A DNA stretch of 64,000 nt from Auanema rhodensis. Its lineage: Eukaryota; Nematoda; Chromadorea; Rhabditida; Rhabditidae. The notes below the pieces were generated by a model. That model ran no database searches. It saw nothing but the letters and a program-made list of their open reading frames with translations, and was not told the origin of the DNA. How positions within the stretch are numbered: the first letter of the stretch is position 1; the number at the start of each line of letters is the position of its first letter. This document shows positions 25,856 to 39,136 of this stretch, piece after piece. The translations under genes were made by a program, and so were the position numbers. The stretch covers positions 7,440,001-7,504,000 of the forward strand of contig OZ059896.1 in the NCBI GenBank assembly GCA_964057225.1. Direction: 5' to 3'.

Positions 25856-26796
25856 TCATTGGTTTTCGATGGTAGTTTCGTCTGTTTCTATAATTGCCCC
25901 AATAGAATCCGTAAATGGTGTGCATTCCTGCAAAGTATGATAATTCTTAATATATAAAACTAAAAACTGTTTGTTTTCCAAACCTTAACTAGAAGGCAGA
26001 TGGTTAAAGGTTTAAATGAAGGTGTATTCATTTCCTGATATAATAATTGAGCATTTTCTTTAATCATTGCTAAGCAACGCCTGCGATACTAAAAAAAGAA
26101 AATAAGTTTTGGATAAATCAAAAGTGCATAAAAAATCAATTTTGTTTCCAAAGTTAGAAAGAGAATTGACAGCTACTCATAATATATTTTTTGTTGTAAT
26201 GCTGGTTATAAATGACACAATCATGATAAGCATGTTCTGAGAAATTAAAAGAGAGATTGTTGTTAGAAATGTAAACAGGTAGTATCATCATCAGTTACGC
26301 ATATATTACTAGCAACTTAATTCTCTATAAGAATACGAATAATATCAACAATTGTTGAAAGATTGTTGATGACTTTGCATGTTTGATATCAAAAGTTCAG
26401 CAGAAGTCCATGTGAATAAGGCTTATTTGAACATTTGCACTTCGGAATGTTATCATTACTACTATGTTACGAAAAGTTTCTTGAAAAAATCTCATATTAT
26501 TATATATATATGCTAATCAATAAATATACTTCCTTAATAAGGTTGAAACTAACATTAAATTGACGATTACATTCGTGCTTAAGTTGATTAGCTAATTTTC
26601 GCCGACTGGATACATTTGTCGAGAAATGGCCGTTAACTGTTCTTATAACAAGCTGACATAGATCGCATGTTTCTTGCGTTGTAAGACTGTTAACAGCAAT
26701 AGCAAATGTCTGTAGACATAGATAAAACATTGAAATTGTTTTAGAAAATGCGAAACATACCAGAATGAAAAGAAAGAGCTGATGGTATAATCCCAT
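25856..26796 (-). CDS. Small secreted saposin B-type protein
   Basis: Four exons (26761-26796, 26554-26709, 25984-26088, 25856-25927) give 122 residues. A hydrophobic leader (GLYHQLFLFIL, then TFAIAV) looks like a signal peptide cleaved near residue 18-20. Six cysteines follow in saposin order: CxxC (CDLC), C in KHEC, C in RRRC, C in LTIC and C in EC, which would form the usual three disulfides. Saposin-like proteins bind lipid membranes; in invertebrates they include lysosomal activators and antimicrobial amoebapore-like proteins, and the sequence does not decide between these. Intron 2 is 465 nt, long for this neighbourhood. The gene is convergent with the glutaredoxin, 118 bp between stops. 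Confidence 0.82.
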
Positions 26797-27346
26797 TTGA
26801 TCATGGAGGCCTTACCGAAGGTCGCCAGAAAGTGACAGATGGTACTAGTGACGGGACGATATAGAACTGGTGGATGACGATGTCGAGAAAACGATCAGCT
26901 GGAATTTAACGGTTTTTGTTCGAAAAACCTGCGTTGTAACCGAAGGTCAAGCTTGCTACAGGATCATGATACAGGTCAACAAAGAGCTTGTGATTCGTAA
27001 CGGTTCAAGCATTAAATGAAAAGAGAGAAAAGCTCAAGATCAAATATGAAGTATGAATAATTCAACATTGCTTAAATATCAGCCATATTACGAATTATAC
27101 GAATTATATGAATAACTTGAAATAGTTCCAATAACGTTCAATAAAAAAATTTTTTTTTTCAATCAAAACGTGGAGGACTAATTTTCTAGAATAAGTAGTT
27201 GCATTATAAATTAGACGATTTTGTCTTTGTGAAAACGCTTAATTCCAACTGTCGTAGTTGGTGCGTCTGATTGTCGTCGTGGTTGCAGAGCTAGTTCAGC
27301 CGATCTGCTACTACACGACCCACTCCAGCAATTCTTTCTCCCTTTC

Positions 27347-27460
<114 letters not shown>

Positions 27461-29126
27461 ATCTTACTCATTCCCCCCCCCCTCTGTCTTAAAAAAATTC
27501 GATCAAATTCTTTCTATTGAAGCAAACATTTCTGCTTAATGGTCATTTATGGCAATGAATAATACGAGAACAAATACGTTTTGAACAATTTTGGTCCGAA
27601 AACAAAAGAAAAATAGAAGTATTTCAACAAAAGCTAGATGAATGAAAAAAAAATGATCTAGAAACTTCAAGCTTGATAGATGAAGAGCGTGGCACACTGA
27701 GAAAACGCTGTAAGATCGGAAAAGGAAACGATATCAGTATTTAAACAGACGTATCAGCATTCTGATTGAAGCCACATAGTGGAACGGAGTTTTGGATGTG
27801 ATGGTCAACGCCGGTGCAAATTGTACTTATGACCTTCAGTCATCACTCGACCACTGACTTTTCTTCTTTTTTTTATTTTCCTTCTTGATGATTTTTTTTG
27901 TAAAAAAAATGAACTTGCTTAGATATATTTGAGAATAAGCTACAAATAATTGATTTTATGTTTTTATAAAGTATATTAGCTTGGGAAACAAAGAAAAATT
28001 TAAAATGAAGATATTTATATAATAGCATTTGGGGGTATTAAAATAAAGAAAAATGTTTAAATTATATGAATATTTATATTCAATTGAATTTTCTTAGAAA
28101 ATTATACAATTAATTAAAAATATTTTATCAATAAATTTTTTAATTTTTTAATTTTTAGTTAACTCATGTATTATATATTATATAATATAAAATATAATTC
28201 AGCATACTCCTCCCTATAAAGATTTTTTTTTAAAATTAAAATGCAACATGAAGTTGAAAATGAAAATAATTTGTTTGTAAACTAACTAAAAACAAGCCTT
28301 TATGTGTTATTACTGTTTAATATTAATGAAAAAGAATTTTTTTTGTCTAATGTTCAGTGAATTATTTTATCTGATCATGCTCCTTCCCAATTTAGTTTGT
28401 TATTATGTTTTTTTTTATCAAAGAAACCCGTTACGTTCATTAAACTATGGACGTTAGAGAAGAAGTTTGATAATGGATGTTACTGTTTGAACCTTTGAAT
28501 TCAAGTTTTCATGCTTCTAATTACGTCATCATATCATATCATGTTATACAATTCTTATTTCAGTTTTGTGAACTTCATTTTGTTTATATTTTTTTCTGAA
28601 ATATTGTTTCATTGTAACTGATAATTTAGAAAAATGAAATATAAACAGAAAACATAATGTCTTTTAATATGTATTAAATGAAAAAGCGATAATTAATTTC
28701 AGTATTGTAAACATACAACGGGAATAAACAAAAACGAATCAACGGGGGATTGGGGGAGAAGAAACTAGCGACGAAACTATATTAGGAGGACACTAAATCG
28801 TGCATCTAAGTATAATTCTGTAGGATAGATGAATACCGAGATGTTACAAGATATAAAAAAAAACATTTTCTATGAGGAAAGAGACACGAGGTCGACGGAA
28901 AATAATAGTAGAGATACATTATTGCAAAGACATGTTGCGGTATTTTTAATAATAATAATAATTATAAATATATAAATATTTATATAAAAAAATAACTATA
29001 TGCATATTGCATAATAGATATATAATTATATTTATATATTTATAATTATGTAATAATTAATTATATTATCTATAATGAACAAGAAAATGTGGCTAAGATT
29101 TGTTTTCTTTTATGAAGAAAAAAAAT

Positions 29127-29157
<31 letters not shown>

Positions 29158-29811
29158 ATATTATATAACATATTAAATAAAATAAAACTATTTAAATTAT
29201 TTGAACTTGTCATTCTTTTAGGTCGAAAAAAAAGGAAAATATGATGATAATGAGTAAAGAGGTTTGATTGATAAAACAGTTTTTGGAGTTGCATTTACTC
29301 CGGAGGCAGAACGAACGAGAAAAAGGGCAATTTGGAAAACAAAAGCGACTTAATAACTAGATAGAAGGTTCATATATTGAATGCATTAATTGTATTGTAG
29401 ATTTTTGTATATAATATGTATATCAAACGTGAAAAGAAACCCTAAAGCTCGAGGTAAAGCCCCTAAAGGATAAAATATAATAATTATAATACATATATTA
29501 ATGAATTGGTCCCAATCTAACATTTCGTAGTTCTTAAACCCAAAATTATAATAAAAGGTAACATCATCCGAACATGATCAGTTAGCCGAAAAAATTTAAT
29601 GGAGGGAGGGGCTTGCGGAAAATCATGAAGCTGATATCCAGTATGAGAGGCAACCTGATACCGCTGATGGCTTAACGGTACAATTGCTAAACAAAGTTGC
29701 TATGGCCATCATTAGTCTCAAAGATGAACAAGAATAAAGAGAGATTCATGTATCTGTTATAAGCAGATATATGAATGAGTTAATTTGATAAATTGAATGA
29801 TAGCGTTGGAT

Positions 29812-29828
29812 GGGGGGGGGGGGGGGGG
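29812..29828. repeat. G17 homopolymer
   Basis: Seventeen consecutive G in an AT-rich context. Other G runs of 10-12 lie at 35527-35537, 38459-38468, 63052-63062 and 63330-63341, and C10 at 27473-27482. Confidence 0.95.
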
Positions 29829-30803
29829 TTTGCGGAGAGGGGAAAGGGTAAAAGCAGGAATATACTTATCTATAACTATATCTATGTATATATATATAAA
29901 TATATTTGAATATTAAACAATACAAATGATATATATTTCTGAAATAAGCAAATGGATAAATATCTATGTAATAGGAGCTTAACCGGGCTTATTGCGCATG
30001 ACCAATTTGATGGTACAAAAGGTTTTAACACCGGTCGATCAGGACACTGGGGCGTTTAGCGGTTTGTTAGCCGGATGAAGATAGGTTTAATGACAATTAA
30101 ATACAAAAAAACTTAAGTTAAACGTGGATTGAATGAGTGTTAACATGAGAGAAAGAAATAGGGCTGAAGAAATGGGTTGAAAGAGAAACTGCCTACAGAA
30201 GATTATATAAATAAACTGAAGGACAATTAGCTCACTCGGATGAATATGTAGATACGATTGAGTAAAATCTACGACATGCTTCGAAAAGGTTGAAAAATAT
30301 GTATATATAGATATATGTCATAATATGTATATATATAATCTACATAAGTTATAATATGAATTGTGTACTGTAAGTACTATGCGTACTTCTTTCACAGATA
30401 GTCACGAAAGCACTGTGTGTTCGGAGAGAGAGAGAGAGAGAAAGAGAGAAAATACACAGGAAGGGAAAGAAGGAAGAAAATGAAAAAGGAAAGTGTATCG
30501 TTGACGACCGAAGTTCAAAGCACAGTAACGTGCTGGGAGAATTGGATACCGCATGGCGTCATATAATTGAAATGCGGTAAATCAACACACTGTCCAATCT
30601 CTAGTTCATGAACAAGTTGAAAGTCCAATAACCTGACAAAATAATGATCGGAAAGAAAAAGATGAAGAGAGAGAGGGAGAGATGGATAGAAAGATCTTGC
30701 GGATCTGTATTGGGTTTATGTACAGCTGAGGTATATTGGGTTGTTGTATAGTAACATTTGGATATATTTGGATATATTGAGATTATTCTTGGATTCCGTG
30801 TCT

Positions 30804-33800
30804 TCAGAAAACATGTTCCTCTGCACTGGCTACTGTCTGTGTCATTGGTGAAGCTTTCTGATCTGACTCCATTTGCTTGACAGCATTCTTAGCATCTTCA
30901 AATGCTGACCCTGTTGATCCAAGCTGAGTAGCCATGATGCTATCAGAGCAGGTTTTTTGACTGTCAAACACATTCATGACATCCATTTTCAGGACGAATG
31001 GAATAATCTGCTCAACTTGCATGTTGCCAATCAGGCCAGAGAAGAATAGCTCGGCAAGTATTGGCTGTCTGAACCAGCGTAAGCTGGGCAACAATTGCAG
31101 AATGCGAGAATATCTTAAATATAATTAATATAATAATAATAAATAAATGATTGATTACCTGTCAACAATAGCAGACATGTTATGGGAAGTAATATGTGTC
31201 TCGTTATCTTCAGATGTTGAATCATCGTTTAGGGAGACCATTGAAGCAATATGATCATACAACTCAGTACAGGCGGTTGTGTTTGTCATTCTCATCTCAG
31301 ATAAGTTTGTCAAAGATGGAATATCTAGAATATATTTGATAAGATGATTTTCGTCAACTGAAATCTACAATCTTACCATTTGCAGTGAATGAGATCAACT
31401 TCAAATATGCAAATTCAATGTTGCTTAGCTTTAGTTCTTCAAACCGTCGAACAAGAGTACGTAAATATCCGATTTGTTCATGAACTTCATCAAATTTAAT
31501 GGAAGGAAGTTGCTCTAAACAAGTAAAAACATTAATTTAAATTCTCATTTTTGAAAACATACTTATTCTTAAGTAAGCAGTTAGTTGACAATTCATTGTT
31601 TCTAGCATACGAATGAAATCAATTTTGTTGGCTGATTGCATAAGACCAAGCACAAACAGATCACACCATTTCATTTTCATCACACTTTCCAATGTAGATG
31701 CTCTATAAAAAAAAAATAAATATGATGTAAGTTGCAGATGTTATTGAAATTTATTTTGATTTGCAAAACGGTCAGAACTTCTTAGAGGATTGCCTTTCAG
31801 TGACTCTCAAGGGCAAGTTTTAACATCATACCGCCGGATTCGAACCAGTGACTTACTGGTGACAACGTTCGCTTTTAACCACTAGGCCAAGCAACACTTG
31901 ATAATAGCATTGAAGAACAAACCTGAGACCCATTCGAACATCTTTCATCCAATGAACAGAGAGAAACAGAAGTCGACTGGCAGTTTCACAAATAAATTGA
32001 AGATTCATTTCAGGAGATTGAGGAACGGGAAGTTCGAAGCGTGATCGTTCTCGGTTAAAGATGGGACCATCTTCACTGACACTGGATGCTGTGTTAGAAG
32101 ATGATGGGGAGGCAGAGGGGGCCAATCCGATGACGGTCATGACATCAATTCCAGACTCGTCTTCTCCAATAGATTCCTAGAACAAAATTCATGAATTCAG
32201 ATGTTTAACCCATAATAAGAATATCAAAGATCATAATAAAACATACTCGTTTGATGGAATAATCTGTTTGTGGTGAACTAGAATTTGGACGAATCAAACT
32301 GTTTGGTGATGATGAATTCATTTCATGGTCTTGACTTGTGATTTCTTCAACTCCCTTAAGAAGACGAGCGGATGAACGGTCTTTCTCTTGCTCTGACTTG
32401 ACAATAGCGAGAAGTCCAAGCATTTGTCCTGATAATGGCTGAAAGAGAGAAACAAATAAGTTAAGTAGTTTCTAGCAGAGCAAAATAAAAGTATAAAACT
32501 TACAGTAGATGTTCTAGAGCTATGAACCATTGTGGGAGCAGTTGAACTGGAATCACTCATTTGTTGAACTGGACGACGTTCCGCTTGAACCGCTGAAAAT
32601 GCTAAATTAGTCATATTCTTGTTGAAATTTCTGTTTATATTTACAACTTTTTGTATTTTGTTCAGCTGAACTTTCAATTTGTTTCTCAACATTTCAACTT
32701 TTGAAATGAAATATTAATAGCCCCTGCCTACTCAGATTTCGAATCTATGGACAGATTGAATGCGAGCAAAGAGGTGCCGGATCCCGGCAATCATGCCCTC
32801 TGCCCTTAGGTGATTCCTCCTTCCTGCTTTCGCTTTCTCACTGGAACATCCTGCATGCAAATTAATTGGCCGCCATCGTCTTTCTCTCTCATCTCTCACT
32901 TGAAATTCTACTTTCCTTATATTATAGATAAAGTTTACATTCAAGCTGTTATAAACACATACATATCTATTATATAATATATGAATTATGTATATTATAA
33001 ACTATATATCATATAGTTAATTACAATTGATTATATTGTTCTTAACTATATATATATATATAATATCATAATTACTATAAAAATAAAAATGTATATTGTT
33101 TCGTCATTGTGGTGGAAATGGATAATCGAAGACTATTCCGGTCGATAAGCTAACAAATCCGTTATTATGAATTTGAGCTATAAGCTCTCTTATCTAGTTG
33201 CTCGATTACTTATTCAACGGTAAAATTAATCTAATATTTCATTCTCAGATAGTTTTAGTTTTGGTTTATCGTAGTTTTATTTTATTATTCTTATTCCAAC
33301 GATTAAACTTTGTATTTTTGCCAAAGTCTTAAGTTCTTCAACAAATTTCATGTTTGTCTCTTAAAAATAGAAAGTTAGAACTTCTATTAACTATTATATA
33401 CTATACGACAATTCAGACGTCAAAATACAATTTTAATTTTTTACCAAAAAAATTCTGGAAAGCTGTTGAATGGGGGGGAAAGCGTTTCTGGATAGCAATC
33501 AAGAGAAAGCACATCAGCATTTTCTTTTGAATTGACTTTTAAGATGTTATGTTGATAGATGAAGCTTAAAGAACAAAAACAACTCATTATAGTGTGGTTC
33601 ACGGAACAAAACCCAAAGGTAAAGAAAACATTTAATTGAAAATACGATAAATATGGAATGTAAAGCCAATTAATCAAGTCTCTCGAGATCGAAAACAGCC
33701 AAAACGAAAGTAAGAATATGTAAAACAAATTGAAAATTAGTATTTCATATGCTTTAACAGTTCGAATGATGACTTTTAAGATTAATGATCTTTATGTTTT

Positions 33801-34693
33801 ATTTTTCTTAAATATACTTGCAGTTTAGCTAATTATAAATCTATCCCCTAGTTATAACATATAGTAAATCCCTAGATCTTTCAAAATCTATTTTTACTTC
33901 AATATCAATTCATTTTAGCATATGAAGTTAAGTAAGTTGTATTACTAGTTAATATTGTTTTAAAAATGAATTAAAAACTTACATTCACTTCGCATTCCCA
34001 TTGCCAAACATTTCTTCAAACGACAGTATTGGCATCGGTTTCTGTGAAATTTTGTGACGGGACAATCTTTTCCTCCACGACAAACATATCCAATCTGAAA
34101 ATATAATTGTAAAATATGAAAGGGAAACCTTTGAAAGACATAAAACAATTTTTTTTTAGATAAAGACAAAGATCAGAGTTTAGTTTGCAGGCCAAAAACG
34201 TTGACATGTAGTTAGGAATAACAAACAACTCATTCGATAAAATGTAAAAATAAAATGAAAATGTACCTGTTTTCGGATGGATCGCTTGAAGAAGCCTTTG
34301 CAGCCTTCGCAGGAAACAGCTCCATAGTGTCTTCCCGAAGCTTTGTCACCACAGACGACACAAATCTCACTGGCTTCTCCATTACCAGATGAACTTCTCA
34401 TGTGTGAATGCAACTGTGGATGAGCATCAGATGTTGCGGACACAGCACGTTGCACGCCGTTCATTACACCCGCATTGACGATCTAAAATGATTTGGATAA
34501 GAAATGAATGTTAAAAAAAAAGTTGAAGAATAGAAGGGCCAATAGATCGTTGAGGTTGAAAAGGGAGCTGTGTGACATTGAGCAACATGGACACATTTTG
34601 ATTCAACTAACGACACAACAGAACAATGATTGGTATGAGGCTGTTGATAAGAACATTCAAAAGAACGTTACGAATACTTTTATAATTTAAATT

Positions 34694-34724
<31 letters not shown>

Positions 34725-37473
34725 GAAATAAACTTGAAAAGTTAAATTTGGTAACAGAATGGAGAGTGAAGATGATGTTCGGTTCGCGAAAGCGGTAATG
34801 ATTGGTGCTATCAGAAATCAATCGATAGGTTACGAAAGGCAATATTAGAGCTGAAGAAGAGTATGACGACTGAAGAAGCGATAGGGCAAAGGGCTGCTAG
34901 CCAAGAAAGGCAGGAGGCAGAGGATGGAATAGAACGATTGAGTATGTAAGAGAAAGACATAATGAGAATGAAAAACGACAGAAGATATGAAGAAAAAGAA
35001 AAAAAGTAAATGATGAGTGATAGAAATGACAAATAGTTTAGATAATATCTGAATGCAATAAGGCTTGAAGTTAATAGGGAGAAAAGCAAACAGAAAAAAG
35101 AAAAAATGAAAAAAAGCATATAGGAGAGTGAATGAAGAAACTGATAAGAGCTGTTTAGTCATCACTTATTCATCAATGATACTCTTATTCAATTTTTCAA
35201 AACAATTTATAAGAATTACTTATTTTAATAATAATTATTATTTTAAATATTTATTTTTATATAATAAATATTTTAAATTATAATTTAAATAATAATAATT
35301 CAATTAGAAAAGGATGTGGTCATGAGCCTATTACAGTGTACATTTGAAAAAGGACGTTGTTCAAGAGCTTATTTTGAACTTTATTATGATCAATAAGGTA
35401 TATAGGGGGGCAGAAATATAATTTTAAAAGATGCATATTATCTTTATTATAGTTTAAAACTTATATACTTATATATATATAATATGATAAAGAATGCTGG
35501 ACACTATGGGGTGAAGAATGACCGAAGGGGGGGGGGGAGGGTTGGAGGAGTAGAAAAGCAAATGAGAGAAAATGAAGAAAAGGAGGGATGGAAAGATTGG
35601 AAGAAAAAAGAGAGTAAAAGAAAGAGAGAAAATAGATATTGAATAGTAAAACACAAAACAACTCGTCTAATGATTCTGTCTTGAGAAAAACGGCTTTACG
35701 CTTGTTCAATTTGGCTTCTACTCCCCCCTCTTTGCTCCATCTAAGGTCATCCCTCATGTGCTGTCATCATCATGTCAGCCTAGTAAGGACCATTCGGCTT
35801 GTCCTATGGTTTGCTCTCTTCTCTATTCTACTTTGTTCCATCCTTATATTTCTTTTTCATCACTTCATAACCATGATCTTCATCTTCCCATAGACACATT
35901 GGTAGCATAAAGGTCTCATTGGGAGAAAGGAAAATTGTCCTTTCAGGGAAATATTAGGAATAGTGAAAGAGCAAACTTGATAGAGATAGAGAATAAAGCA
36001 AAAAAAAAAAGAAAAAAAGAAAAAATATACTATGTACATATAGAGAGACATGAAAAGAAGCAAAATAGCATAGAGAGATATAAGTTGATCTCTTCGTTAT
36101 AACTATTCCTCTTTACATATTTTAGCTCATCTATAAATATATATATATATATAGAGATGTATATGTACATGTATATGTTTATTTGCTATATATTATGCTT
36201 AGATGCTTTTAATAATTTTAAAAATTGCTGATAACATAGCTATATCATCAGGCTATTCAGGTGAATGAGCAGTGGATTAGTGAGCCTTATAGTATACTAA
36301 AGGATATAAATATATGTATATTGATAAAGATATAAAGCTAGAAATAGAGAGAAAGAGTGAGAGAAAGAGATAGAGAGTAAGAAATGCTATAAGATTGAAA
36401 ACAGGCATCGGCGAGTGCCATGTAAGGATATATTAACCTCGATTCGTTTATTAATCTATATCATATGATTATGACATGCATGTTACTATACATATGCATG
36501 AAGTATATCAAAAGGAAATATTAGTCCAGATTTAATTTCTATACATATAAGCTATCATATAATCAATTTTGAATGAGAATTCAACTTATATATGGTTGGG
36601 AGAGACTGATTTAAGATCTTTATTTAGTTTTAGAATGCTTTTTTCTTAAGTTTAATGATAATTATACATATATTTATATATGAAAGCTAACTGATGTGGT
36701 ATACATATTGTAGTTGAAGTCAACATATATGCGAAAAATGTCTTTGTGTTAGCTTCGCCGTCAGATGAATCTGAAAGCTTGGGTTTAACTGGCATAGCTA
36801 TTTCAGCTACCATGCTCATAAGCTGAATGAGAAGAAGCCGGATGTCCTGTCTATATGTATATATGTATGGTTGGAGAAGGATTCGTGAAGATCCATAATA
36901 GTTATTGGAGGTACAGCTTTTGATAAATAAGAACTGTCAATTGGAATAATGGTCAAATTATTGAGATAATATGAATTTGAGCCAAATATTTAATCTGAAG
37001 CCTTTAAAGTCGATGACGTCGTCTAGGTAGACTCTCTTCAATGAAGCCGATCTACGTTTGTTTTTGCCCTGAGGCAATTCGAGTGGCAGCACGTCGTTAC
37101 CTCGGCTTCTCTGCCGTCAGTTCCACTCAAATAGAGAGATAGAGGGAGGGTGAAGAAGAAAAAGAGAGAAAGAAAAGAGGGGAGAGGGAGGAGAAAGATC
37201 GGAAAGAGGTGCACTAAGCGACGGGTTATAATGCTTGTGCTGTTGCTGGTGTTCGACTTGTTGCCGGGAAAAACGGAGGAAGGAAAGCCGCTTTCCGATC
37301 TAGTCGTTTATGAAAACTGAAATACGTTCCGCATTTTCTTTAAGAAAAAAAGAATAATTAAAGATAGACAATGGAGGAAAAGAAGAACTAAATACAATTA
37401 GCTTCATACTATCATCGTTCATCTTCAATCTTCAAATTAAGATGAATGGGAAAAGGACGAAGTAAATTTACTT

Positions 37474-37546
<73 letters not shown>

Positions 37547-39105
37547 AAGATTATAACTATAAATATATAGAAAAAGGTTAACATTTAAGATAAAATATAT
37601 ATTTTTTAGAGAGAGAGAGAGAGAAGGAGAGAGAGAGAGTAAAAAAGAGAGAAAGGGTGAGAGACTTTAAGAAGTATTGATGAAATATATGAAAATGAAT
37701 GAAGGAAAAAAAATAAAAAACATAGTCAGTAATCATGTTCATCTAGCTGTTTTAATCAAAAATTGAGATAAGACAAGATGAAGATAGGTTTGTTGAAAGA
37801 AGCAAGCTTAGACTGGTTCAATGAATATTAATGAAAAAAACAAAATAAAATTGGAAGTAAAAAAAAAATTTAAATATATTAAAAAGTTTGAACTATTACT
37901 TGAAAAAACATAATAGCTTGAATGTATATTGTAAATAAAGAATGGGATTTTAAGGATTGTAATAGACATCAACATCTCTTTTGAACAAAAAAAATGAAGA
38001 TTTGAAATGGAGGAAAGGAGTAATTGAAAAGTTTAGTGGATATAGATCTGGACAACTGGTGGGTGGTCTCATTCGGTTTCAAGTAGAAAAGTTCATGCTG
38101 AACTATTAAGAAGAAGAATGCTATTATGTGAATCTGCACTACTTTAAATAGCAAAAGATTCTGCAAAAGCAAGAGAGTGAAGAAAAGAAGAGTAGAGGAT
38201 GAATGCAAAGGAAGGCAAGAGAGGTAGACCTCCGGCTGCGTTCTGCTGGCTGGACGAAAGCTAAGCAATTGCCGGAGGGCTCCTAGAATAGAAGGCGTGA
38301 CCTCTATGGATGTGATGTCGTCATGAAGCAACCACAGCTAGAGAAGAAAGAGAGGCAAGCATAGAGAATAGAAAAAATAGATCATGTAATGAGAGTGTGC
38401 GAAAGATCGAGGTGAGACGACCTCAGGAAGTGAGCAGTAGGAAGGATAGAGCAGCGGAGGGGGGGGGGTCAGAGGCCAAGGGCTAAGCGTAGTAAACGGA
38501 GCAGAAGACTACTCTAGTCCCGCGGGATAGGGAAGCGGGAGTGGAAGAGGTGAATGAAGTGAAGACGAAGGAGCAACAAGTAGAAATCGATGACCAGGTT
38601 GGCCGACTTGAGGCAAAGGTGAAAATGGATTGATGTAGCCTTGAAAACGTGAGCTAATCATCGGTAGTCAACATAAACCAAGTGATCAATGCTTGGAAAT
38701 TATGCACTAATGGGCGCAGAAACCTAATGCACGGTGGAGATTAATGACAGCTTAAGGATTGCCAAAGGATGTGAAGCCTACTCTGCTCATCGCTTCGTTT
38801 TGTTCTCATAGCCTTGCAATTTGAATTACGAAGAAATATGAGAAACATACATGTGCTGATCGTATAGGTTATAAAAGATTTAACTATAGCTATAATATTA
38901 GAATATAGTTAATAACAGGTTGGTGTAAAAGCAGAATACATGAATTTTCTGAATTAATATGCTCACGAGTCATGAGAAAGAGATAGACACAGAGGTCAAG
39001 CTTGTCGTGCCACTAGCCCGAGGGCAAATAATCATTGAGGACACCGAACTGAATGGATAGAAAAGAAAAAAAGAAAAAAGAAAGAATGGGAAGAGGGAGG
39101 AGAGG

Positions 39106-39136
<31 letters not shown>

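Noticed and set aside
29601-29737. 46-codon plus-strand frame downstream of the receptor
   Set aside because: No ATG, no credible acceptor or donor; this length is expected by chance among many frames.
31830-31895. A functional tRNA gene on the minus strand
   Set aside because: A and B boxes are perfect, but the acceptor stem does not pair and the anticodon arm is poor.
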